From Actinomycetes bacterium (GTDB lineage Bacteria > Actinomycetota > Actinomycetes > S36-B12 > GCA-2699445), in NCBI GenBank assembly GCA_022600255.1, contig JAHZKU010000158.1:1-10101 (forward strand): 10,101 bases of DNA, in the 5' to 3' direction. The notes below the pieces were generated by a model. The model had not been told where the DNA came from, did not search any database, and saw only the letters and a list, made by a program, of their open reading frames with translations. Made by a program: the position numbers and the translations under genes. Of this stretch, positions 1-6,090 are shown piece by piece; the first letter of the stretch is position 1, and every line of letters begins with the position of its first letter.

Positions 1-317
1 GGGGAATGGGAAGTCGTGAGAAGAACTTCTACAACGCCCTGGCCACCCGCATGGGCTACGGAGAGGCGGCAGCGCAGATTCAGGATCTGTACCTCGCCCG
101 CGATTACCAGGGTGCGGCCGAAGCGGTTCCGTTCGAGTTCATCGACAAGACGTCCCTCATCGGGCCTCGGGACCGCATCAAGGATCGGCTTGCCGCCTAC
201 GCCGAAGCGGGCGTGGGAACATTAAATGTCGCCACCTACTCTCCTTCGGTGGACGACCGCATCCACGTGGTGCGAACGATGGCTGAGGTACTCGACGAGG
301 CTGGCTTGAGCGAGTGA
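1..317 (+). CDS. LLM-class F420-dependent oxidoreductase, C-terminal part (5' end outside window)
   Basis: This is the last ~105 residues of a luciferase-like (LLM) flavin/F420-dependent oxidoreductase, a TIM-barrel family usually about 340 residues long that transfers hydride between coenzyme F420 and a small substrate. The frame is open to the left edge, with codons starting at base 3. The Met codon at 6 is internal, because it falls in a GMGSREKNFYN segment that I recognise from the middle of this family, directly before the MGYGEAAAQIQDLYLARDY helix. Near the end, LIGPRDRIKDRLAAYAEAGV is the typical LLM C-terminal block, where a helix precedes the last barrel strand (GTLNVATYSP). The TGA at 315-317 overlaps the GTG start of uppP (GTGA), so the two are probably translationally coupled in one operon. 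The substrate cannot be inferred. Assignment to the family is fairly sure; F420 (rather than FMN) use is inferred from the subfamily and actinobacterial context. Confidence 0.82.
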   Translation, partial: GMGSREKNFYNALATRMGYGEAAAQIQDLYLARDYQGAAEAVPFEFIDKTSLIGPRDRIKDRLAAYAEAGVGTLNVATYSPSVDDRIHVVRTMAEVLDEAGLSE

Positions 318-1135
318 TTTCTTGGTTCGAGGCGATTGTCCTCGGCATCGTCCAAGGGCTCACTGAGTTCCTGCCCATCTCTTCCAGCGCCCACCTATTG
401 GTGGTCTCCCAACTCTTCGGCTGGGAGGATCCCGGGGCCGCGTTCACGGCTGTAAGCCAGATCGGCACCGAAACCGCCGTCATTATCTACTTCCGCAAAG
501 ACATCTGGCGCATTATCGCGACTTGGACCCGCTCGTTGGGAGACAAGAGTCTGCGCTCCAGTATCGATGCCCGGATGGGCTGGTACGTCATCATCGGCAC
601 AATCCCGATCGGTCTGCTTGGATTCGTTTTCCAGGAACAGATCGAGACGGTGGCCCGAAACCTGTGGTTGACGGCATCGATGTTGATCGGGTTCGGCATC
701 CTGTTGGGGCTGGCGGACCGGTTGGGCAAGAAGATCCGACCGATCGAGAAACTCAACGCTCGCGACGGCATCCTGTTCGGGCTGGGCCAAGCGATGGCCT
801 TGATTCCGGGCGTCTCCCGTTCTGGTGCCACCATCACGATGGGGTTGACGTTGGGATACAACCGAGAAGCCGCCACCCGCTATGCGTTCCTGCTCGCGAT
901 TCCGGCCGTCCTCGCCTCTGGGTTCTTCGAAGCACTCAAGATCGGGGACGGGCCAGCGCCAGAGTGGGGGCCCACCATTTTGGCCACCGTCATCGCGTTC
1001 ATCATCGGCTATCTGGTGATTTCCTGGTTGATTCGCTACATCTCCACCAACTCCTTCATGCCGTTCGTTTGGTATCGAATCGCCTTGGGAATTGGGATCA
1101 TGATCCTGCTCGGCCTTGGGGTTCTCACCGCTTGA
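314..1135 (+). CDS. uppP: Undecaprenyl-diphosphatase UppP (BacA)
   Basis: UppP is an integral membrane enzyme that dephosphorylates undecaprenyl pyrophosphate to undecaprenyl phosphate, regenerating the lipid carrier for peptidoglycan and other wall polymers; overproduction gives bacitracin resistance. The 273-residue product has the normal family length. Both active-site signatures are visible. The first is QGLTEFLPISSSAH (residues 14-27), with the acidic E18 and the conserved H27. The second is PGVSRSGATI (165-174), with R169 for pyrophosphate binding. Several hydrophobic segments are evident, for example around 92-107, 119-133, 189-203, 221-239 and 255-271. The start is GTG at 314, overlapping the upstream stop by four bases; the protein begins directly in the family's first helix (ISWFEAIVLGIVQG), so no later start is plausible. 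It probably depends on the upstream gene's transcription and on translational coupling. Nothing in the sequence suggests loss of function. Confidence 0.97.
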   Translation: MISWFEAIVLGIVQGLTEFLPISSSAHLLVVSQLFGWEDPGAAFTAVSQIGTETAVIIYFRKDIWRIIATWTRSLGDKSLRSSIDARMGWYVIIGTIPIGLLGFVFQEQIETVARNLWLTASMLIGFGILLGLADRLGKKIRPIEKLNARDGILFGLGQAMALIPGVSRSGATITMGLTLGYNREAATRYAFLLAIPAVLASGFFEALKIGDGPAPEWGPTILATVIAFIIGYLVISWLIRYISTNSFMPFVWYRIALGIGIMILLGLGVLTA

Positions 1136-1150
1136 GGCACCGAACCCTCC

Positions 1151-1166
1151 GGCTGTGCGCCCAGCC
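1151..1166 (+). terminator. Weak hairpin downstream of uppP
   Basis: GGCTG (1151-1155) and CAGCC (1162-1166) can pair around a 6-base loop, 15 bases after the uppP stop. There is no T-run after it, so it is a poor intrinsic terminator. It could instead protect the mRNA 3' end, or be chance. The rest of the 1136-1241 gap holds the candidate promoter listed separately. Confidence 0.2.
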
Positions 1167-1206
1167 AGAACCAGTCGCGACAAGCCCCTGGCATGGCCGC
1201 CATAGG

Positions 1207-1242
1207 TTTAGTTTCGGGTCAGCAAGCCATATGCTGAAAAAA
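1207..1242 (+). promoter_or_regulatory. Candidate promoter giving a leaderless histidine-phosphatase/mshC transcript
   Basis: TATGCT (1230-1235) fits the actinobacterial -10 pattern TAnnnT. TTTAGT (1207-1212) lies 17 bases upstream as a weak -35. Six bases separate the -10 from the A of the ATG at 1242, which is where transcription would be expected to begin. The start codon has no purine-rich Shine-Dalgarno sequence (bases before it are CTGAAAAA). Together these suggest a leaderless mRNA, which is common in actinobacteria. This is inferred from sequence alone. Confidence 0.42.
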
Positions 1243-1883
1243 TGACAACTGTGTTGATGGTGGCCCATGGTCGCACCACCATTAGCCCCAACGAAGTGCT
1301 CGCCGGCTGGCTGCCCGACGTGCATTTGGACACTGTTGGCCGGGAGCAATCCCGGCTCGTCGCAGCACGACTGGCCGAGGTGCGCTACTCGGCATTGCTC
1401 ACTAGCCCCATCGAGTCCTGTCGAGAAACCGCTGAGATCATCTCGAAACGGCGGCGGCGCGACCTACCAACACACACCGAGTTGGGGATTGCCGAATGTC
1501 GCTTCGGCGACTGGACTGGTCGGCCCTTAGAAGTCCTGCGCAAGGAACCTCTCTGGGAAGTCCTGCGTCATCACCCCAGCGCGATGCAGTTTCCCGGAGG
1601 GGAATCGCTGATTCAGATGCAGGCCCGGGCGCTGCAATCGGTGCGGGAATGGAACGACAAGCTCGGCGAGAACAAGGCCTACGTCTTGGTCAGTCACGCC
1701 ACGGTGATCCAGGCGCTACTGGCTGATGCCCTGGGGATGCACTTGGATCTGTTCCACCGCATCGAGGTAGATGCAGGCTCGGTTTCGGTGATCAAGTACC
1801 GACCCGTCCGGCCCATCGTGGCCAGAATCAACGACACCGGCGGCGATCTGAGCACCTTTTCCCCAACCCGTCGTCGTCGTTAG
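1242..1883 (+). CDS. Histidine-phosphatase-family protein (MSMEG_4193-like) with altered active site
   Basis: This 213-residue protein belongs to the histidine phosphatase (phosphoglycerate mutase-like) superfamily, in the actinobacterial subgroup usually found beside uppP and mshC. The fold-defining landmarks are present: the N-terminal strand and nucleophile His (H9 in MVAHGRTT), the LAG..PDVHLD..GREQ segment, acid/base E85 (AECRFGDWTG), FPGGES (117-122) and the second His (H152). The C-terminal half (ADALGMHLDLFHRI, SVSVIKYRPVRP) matches the subgroup closely. However, the canonical RHG is AHG (A8), and the phosphate-binding Arg of the SPLxR motif is Ser (S59 in SPIESCRE). The usual HGD after the second His is H-A-T. 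R61 remains nearby. From family knowledge both lost Args bind phosphate, so activity may be weak, changed or absent. The gene ends 8 bases before mshC and is probably cotranscribed with it. The true substrate is unknown even for typical members. Confidence 0.88.
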   Translation: MTTVLMVAHGRTTISPNEVLAGWLPDVHLDTVGREQSRLVAARLAEVRYSALLTSPIESCRETAEIISKRRRRDLPTHTELGIAECRFGDWTGRPLEVLRKEPLWEVLRHHPSAMQFPGGESLIQMQARALQSVREWNDKLGENKAYVLVSHATVIQALLADALGMHLDLFHRIEVDAGSVSVIKYRPVRPIVARINDTGGDLSTFSPTRRRR

Positions 1884-1891
1884 CGATCGCG

Positions 1892-3115
1892 ATGCAATCT
1901 TGGCCCGCTCCCGGCCTGGCACCACTGCCCGGCACCGGTGATCCGCTGTGCTTGTACGACTCGGCGACCGCCACGATTAAGCCGACCGCTCCTGGGGACA
2001 CAGCCACGATGTATGTCTGTGGGATCACGCCCTACGACGCCACGCACGTGGGACACGCCGCCACCTACGTGGCCTTTGACCTCATCAACCGCGTGTGGCG
2101 CGATGGTGGTCACAACGTGAAGTTTGCCCAGAACGTCACCGACGTGGATGATCCACTGCTGGAGCGGGCGTGGGCCCGCGGCGAGGACTGGCGGGCGCTG
2201 GCCGAGCGCGAAACAGAACTGTTCCGAGGGGACATGACCGCACTACAGGTGCTGCCTCCGGACTACTACATCGGCGCAGTGGAAGCGATTCCCGCGATCG
2301 TGGAGAGCATTCAGGAGTTGCAGGCGCAGGGAGCGACGTACGAGGTTGACGGCGATATCTACTACCGGATCAGCGCCAGCCCCCGTTTCGGCGAAGTGTC
2401 GCGGCTGGCACGTGCGCAGATGCTGCCGCTTTTCGCGGAGCGGGGCGGCGACCCGAATCGCCAAGGCAAGTCTGATCCGCTGGACCCAGTCTTGTGGCAG
2501 CAGCAGTCGGGGGACGATCCTGCTTGGGAGACCGAACTTGGTCACGGTCGGCCCGGTTGGCACGTGGAGTGTGCGGCCATCGCCACGGAGTACCTCGGTA
2601 TGCCGATCGATGTGCAAGGGGGCGGAAGCGATCTAATGTTTCCGCACCACGAAATGAGTGCGGCGATGTCCCAATCGGGGTTGGCGCAATGGCCGTTTGC
2701 TAGGACGTATGTTCACGCCGGGATGGTCGGCTATGCGGGCAGCAAGATGAGCAAGTCTTTGGGGAATCTGGTGTTCATCAAGGATTTGCGTGCCGCCGGT
2801 GCCGATCCGGCCGCGATCCGACTGGCCTTGCTGGATCAGCATTACCGGCTAGATTGGGAATGGCGCCCAGAGCTGCTGGCGCGCGCCGAGGAACGTCTCG
2901 GCCGCTGGCGGGCCGCCTTCGCAGCGGACCAGGGCCCAGAAGCGGCAAACGTCCTGGTGCGTGTGCGACAAGTCCTAGCTGACGATCTTGGGGCCCCCAA
3001 GGCACTGGCCGCGATCGATCGCTGGGTCCAGGACACAAACAACAGCCTGGGCAGTGACCCGGAGGCGCCAGCGTTGCTACGGACCGCCGCCGCCACGCTC
3101 CTTGGTGTTTCCTGA
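1892..3115 (+). CDS. mshC: MshC, cysteine:glucosaminyl-inositol ligase (mycothiol biosynthesis)
   Basis: MshC condenses L-cysteine with 1-D-myo-inosityl-2-amino-2-deoxy-glucopyranoside using ATP (via cysteinyl-AMP), the penultimate step of mycothiol biosynthesis in the cytoplasm. It is a paralogue of cysteinyl-tRNA synthetase. The 407-residue length matches MshC (about 410) rather than CysS (longer, with a tRNA-binding tail). The N-terminus MQSWPAPGL is characteristic of MshC. Visible motifs are YVCGITPYDATHVGHAATY (41-59), containing the HIGH-like THVGH and zinc ligand C43; GRPGWHVECAAIA with W223 and zinc ligand C227; FPHHE with H252; and KMSKS at 285-289. There is no strong Shine-Dalgarno sequence before the ATG, only 8 bases after the phosphatase stop, so it may rely on translational coupling. 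All expected catalytic and zinc residues are present, so the cell should make mycothiol. Confidence 0.97.
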   Translation: MQSWPAPGLAPLPGTGDPLCLYDSATATIKPTAPGDTATMYVCGITPYDATHVGHAATYVAFDLINRVWRDGGHNVKFAQNVTDVDDPLLERAWARGEDWRALAERETELFRGDMTALQVLPPDYYIGAVEAIPAIVESIQELQAQGATYEVDGDIYYRISASPRFGEVSRLARAQMLPLFAERGGDPNRQGKSDPLDPVLWQQQSGDDPAWETELGHGRPGWHVECAAIATEYLGMPIDVQGGGSDLMFPHHEMSAAMSQSGLAQWPFARTYVHAGMVGYAGSKMSKSLGNLVFIKDLRAAGADPAAIRLALLDQHYRLDWEWRPELLARAEERLGRWRAAFAADQGPEAANVLVRVRQVLADDLGAPKALAAIDRWVQDTNNSLGSDPEAPALLRTAAATLLGVS

Positions 3116-3134
3116 CAGCAGCCACGCGACATAG

Positions 3135-3176
3135 CAAGAGGCGCCGGCGATCACGCTGGATCTCCGACGCCTCTTG
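3135..3176. terminator. Bidirectional hairpin terminator between mshC and gnd
   Basis: CAAGAGGCG (3135-3143) is perfectly complementary to CGCCTCTTG (3168-3176). Inside it, CCGGCG (3144-3149) can pair with CGCTGG (3154-3159), with one G-T wobble, around an ATCA loop. On the + strand a T-rich stretch (GATTTGTTGT) follows a few bases later, fitting termination of mshC. The minus-strand side lacks a clear T-run. Its position between two convergent genes supports a shared terminator. Confidence 0.6.
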
Positions 3177-3206
3177 GCTGATTTGTTGTCCTGATGCGTC
3201 CCGGCC

Positions 3207-4253
3207 CTAGGAGGCCGCGCCGTCGGTCTTTTCGTCGTGACCGCCGAACTCCTTGCGCATCGCGGACATTAACTTATCTGCGAAGTTCGCCTCCCCACGG
3301 GAGACGAAGCGACTGTAGAGCGCCTCGGTCAGGACCGACGCCGGGGCCGAGGTGTCGATCGCAGCCTGGATTGTCCAGCGGCCTTCGCCGGAGTCCGAAA
3401 CGCGACCGCTGAACTCGGACAGGTCGCCGTTGTTCTGCAGGGCTGAGGCCGTCAAGTCAAGTAGCCATGAGCCGATGACCGAACCCCGTCGCCACACCTC
3501 GGCAACGGCCGGTAGGTCCAGGTTGTACATGTACCACTCAGGGTGCTCCATGGGCGCAGTCTCGGCGTCCTGATCGCGCACCTTCTCGCCTGCGTCCGCA
3601 TGCTTCAGGATGTTAAGACCCTCGGCGTAAGCCGCCATGACGCCATACTCGATGCCGTTGTGCACCATCTTGACATAGTGGCCAGCGCCGCTCGGGCCAC
3701 AATGCAGCCAACCGCGCTCCTCGGGGGTGCTCGGACCAGTCCGGCCCGGGGTGCGATCCACGTCGCCCATCCCTGGGGCGACGGTGTCCCAGATTGGAGC
3801 CAACCGGTCAACGGCTTCGTCGTCGCCACCGATCATCAGACAGTAGCCACGCTCGAGTCCCCAGACACCACCGCTGGTGCCGCAGTCGATGTAGTGAATG
3901 CCCATTGGCTTGAACTTCTCCGAGCGCCGCAAGTCATCGTGATAGCGCGAGTTTCCGCCATCAATGATCGCGTCGCCCTCTTTCATGGCGGCCGCAACTT
4001 CGTCGACGACAGCTTCGGTGATAGCACCCGCTGGCACCATGACCCAAACGTTGGCTGGTCCGTCCATCTTGGACACCAGATCCGCTGCGGATGTGGCCGG
4101 AATCGCGCCTTCTGACGCGAGCTGATCCACCACTGTCGTATCGGGATCATAGACAACGCAGGTATGACCATCCCGCATGCAACGCCTGACAATATTGGCG
4201 CCCATTCTTCCTAGCCCAACCATTCCCAACTGCATGGGATGTTCACTCGCCAC
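3207..4253 (-). CDS. gnd: 6-phosphogluconate dehydrogenase (decarboxylating), short type
   Basis: This enzyme oxidatively decarboxylates 6-phosphogluconate to ribulose 5-phosphate in the pentose phosphate pathway, in the cytoplasm. With the start chosen here the product has 348 residues, closer to the short GntZ/YqeC-like class than to the ~470-residue enzyme. The Rossmann motif GLGRMG lies at 13-18, DGGNSR at 98-103, GTSGGVWG at 125-132, and the catalytic block HCGPSGAGHYVKMVHNGIEYG ends near 203 with K195, H198 and N199. A DSGEGRW segment and the FGGH tail are typical. The second Rossmann strand ends in VVYD (D36), which usually favours NAD+ over NADP+ (inference). The start is GTG at 4253 because AAGGAG (4260-4265 on the complement) sits 6 bases upstream; the ATG at 4235 lacks such a site, and the longer open frame to 4343 does not resemble the family. 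The gene is divergent from pgi. Confidence 0.94.
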   Translation of the reverse strand: MASEHPMQLGMVGLGRMGANIVRRCMRDGHTCVVYDPDTTVVDQLASEGAIPATSAADLVSKMDGPANVWVMVPAGAITEAVVDEVAAAMKEGDAIIDGGNSRYHDDLRRSEKFKPMGIHYIDCGTSGGVWGLERGYCLMIGGDDEAVDRLAPIWDTVAPGMGDVDRTPGRTGPSTPEERGWLHCGPSGAGHYVKMVHNGIEYGVMAAYAEGLNILKHADAGEKVRDQDAETAPMEHPEWYMYNLDLPAVAEVWRRGSVIGSWLLDLTASALQNNGDLSEFSGRVSDSGEGRWTIQAAIDTSAPASVLTEALYSRFVSRGEANFADKLMSAMRKEFGGHDEKTDGAAS

Positions 4254-4421
4254 AACTAGCTCCTTCCAGCCCAGTTGGCGTAAAACCTTCTTCAGGTCCG
4301 CCTTTTCGATAGGTTCAGTCCAGACGCTAGTGCAAGCAGGCACTTGTCGCGCTGTGAACGAAGAACGCGAACTAGATCGGCCAAGAAATGGCTGAAAACA
4401 AATGTGGAGAGGACTCGGCCC
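4254..4421. promoter_or_regulatory. Divergent gnd/pgi control region (168 bases)
   Basis: These bases separate the GTG starts of gnd (-) and pgi (+), so promoters for both genes should lie here. The region contains the gnd ribosome binding site AAGGAG (4260-4265, complement) and the pgi site GGAGAGG (4406-4412). A small inverted repeat, AGTGC/GCACT (4329-4333 and 4340-4344), sits near the middle. I found only a weak TAnnnT -10 candidate on the + strand (TAGGTT, 4310-4315) and no convincing pair on the other strand, so no promoter is called. The minus-strand open frame through 4254-4343 has no recognisable protein and is treated as noncoding. Confidence 0.5.
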
Positions 4422-6044
4422 GTGTCAGATGACAAGCAAGGAGCAGCCTGGGACAAGCTTGGCGAACTCGCCAAAACTGTGGGAGCCGGGAAGATTCGGG
4501 ACCTGATCAATGGCGACCCGGATCGATCCCAACGGATGGTCAAGTCCGGCGCAGGCATCACGCTGGACTACGCGCGGCAGCGGATCGATGACGAGGTGTT
4601 GCAGACCTTGCTGCAACTCGCCGATGAGCGAGGTGTGCTGGAGCGGCGGGATGCGATGTTCCGGGGCGACCACATCAACGTGACCGAAGACCGAGCGGTG
4701 CTGCACACCGCACTCCGCCTGCCCGAAGGCGCCCAGTTGAACGTTGATGGCCAGGATGTAGCCGGCGATGTGCACAAGGTTCTGGCCAAGATGGCCAACT
4801 TTAGCGATCGGATCCGTAGCGGGGAATGGACCGGCCACACGGGCAAGCGAATCAAGAACGTCGTCAACGTCGGGATTGGCGGTTCAGACCTTGGGCCTGT
4901 CATGGCCTACATGGCGCTGCGCGACTACGCCGATCGGGACATGACGTTCCGGTTCGTGTCGAACGTAGATGGGACCGATCTTGTCGAATCAGTGACCGGG
5001 CTGGATCCAGCCGAAACCGTGTTCATCATCGCGAGTAAGACGTTCACCACATTGGAGACCATGACCAACGCCGCAGCGGCGCGGGACTGGGTGAAGACGG
5101 GCCTCGGCCAAGACGTCGATGTCGCCAAACACTTCGTGGCGGTTTCCACGAACGCAAACGGCGTGGCTGACTTTGGGATCGACACCGAGAACATGTTCCC
5201 GTTCTGGGACTGGGTTGGTGGGCGCTATTCGATGGATTCCGCGATCGGCCTCAGCACGATGGTCGCTGTGGGGCCAGAGAACTTCCGGGACATGCTTGCT
5301 GGTTTCCATGAGATGGACGAGCATTTCCGGACGGCCGAGCCCAGCGACAACTTGCCCCTGCTCATGGGTCTGCTGAGTGTCTGGAATCGGAACTTCCTGA
5401 ACTGCCCGACGAATGCCGTCCTGCCCTATGAGCAGTATCTGGTGCGATTCCCCGCCTACCTGCAGCAACTCACCATGGAGTCGAATGGTAAGAGTGTGAA
5501 GCTGGACGGCTCTGCGGTCGAGTCCGAAACTGGCCCGATCTACTGGGGAGAGCCTGGCACCAACGGCCAGCATTCGTTCTATCAGCTGATTCACCAAGGT
5601 ACCAGTGTGATTCCGTGTGACGTCTTGTTCGGTATCAAGACGCTGAATAACCTGGGCAAGCAGCACGACTATTTGGTCGCCAGCGCGCTCGGCCAGGCGG
5701 CTGTGTTCGCCATGGGCCGCACCGCAGACGAGGTGCGGGCTGATGGGGTGGAAGAGCGGCTCGTGCCGGCAAAGGTGATGCCCGGCAACCGGCCGTGCAG
5801 CGTGATTACCTACGAAGTGCTATCACCGCGCACCCTAGGCCGCTTGGTGGCCCTGTATGAACACACCGTATTCACCACCGGCGCGATCTGGGGCATCGAT
5901 TCGTTTGATCAGTGGGGCGTGGAACTCGGCAAAGCAATGGCCAACAGCCTAGTGCCGCAGTTAGTGGATGGCGCTCCGGCTCCGCAGACCCAAGATGCAG
6001 CCACAACGGCCTCCGTTGCTCGTTACCGCGAACTCGGCGGCTGA
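4422..6044 (+). CDS. pgi: Glucose-6-phosphate isomerase
   Basis: Pgi interconverts glucose 6-phosphate and fructose 6-phosphate in the cytoplasm, linking glycolysis, gluconeogenesis and the pentose phosphate pathway. The 540-residue product has normal family length. It shows the N-terminal GDHINVTEDRAVLHTALR block, the sugar-phosphate-binding SNVDGTD and SKTFTTLETM segments, and both family signatures: DWVGGRYSMDSAIG (263-276) and the GIDSFDQWGVELGK block ending at K504. Catalytic residues expected from the animal enzymes are present: E353 (in ESNGKS), H384 (in TNGQHSF) and K504. The start is GTG at 4422, with GGAGAGG (4406-4412) 9 bases upstream; the frame stays open back to 4344, but those 26 codons (Arg/Lys/Thr-rich) are not family-like. 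It is divergent from gnd and followed after 46 bases by an SDR gene; the usual pentose phosphate partners zwf and opcA are not adjacent. Confidence 0.97.
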   Translation: MSDDKQGAAWDKLGELAKTVGAGKIRDLINGDPDRSQRMVKSGAGITLDYARQRIDDEVLQTLLQLADERGVLERRDAMFRGDHINVTEDRAVLHTALRLPEGAQLNVDGQDVAGDVHKVLAKMANFSDRIRSGEWTGHTGKRIKNVVNVGIGGSDLGPVMAYMALRDYADRDMTFRFVSNVDGTDLVESVTGLDPAETVFIIASKTFTTLETMTNAAAARDWVKTGLGQDVDVAKHFVAVSTNANGVADFGIDTENMFPFWDWVGGRYSMDSAIGLSTMVAVGPENFRDMLAGFHEMDEHFRTAEPSDNLPLLMGLLSVWNRNFLNCPTNAVLPYEQYLVRFPAYLQQLTMESNGKSVKLDGSAVESETGPIYWGEPGTNGQHSFYQLIHQGTSVIPCDVLFGIKTLNNLGKQHDYLVASALGQAAVFAMGRTADEVRADGVEERLVPAKVMPGNRPCSVITYEVLSPRTLGRLVALYEHTVFTTGAIWGIDSFDQWGVELGKAMANSLVPQLVDGAPAPQTQDAATTASVARYRELGG

Positions 6045-6090
6045 TCCTGCACCGAAGCGACAGCGCAGCGGATAGCAGCAGAGGAGTTCT

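Noticed and set aside
395..1183. Long minus-strand open frame (262 codons) opposite uppP, and a 240-codon + strand frame at 523-1245
   Set aside because: Both are shadows of the uppP coding frame. Their translations are Arg/Asp/Gly/Pro/Gln-rich with no recognisable domain, as expected for off-frame reading of high-GC coding DNA.
3543..4115. 190-codon + strand open frame inside gnd
   Set aside because: It is antisense to the conserved core of 6-phosphogluconate dehydrogenase and has no recognisable protein features.
4254..4343. Protein extension of gnd reading as a short Lys/Leu-rich helix
   Set aside because: It looks superficially protein-like, but it does not match the family's N-terminus, and the strong ribosome binding site lies within it, before the GTG at 4253.
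4989..5666. 225-codon minus-strand open frame opposite pgi
   Set aside because: The pgi frame has all family signatures and catalytic residues. The antisense translation is low-complexity-like, with no domain and no ribosome binding site.
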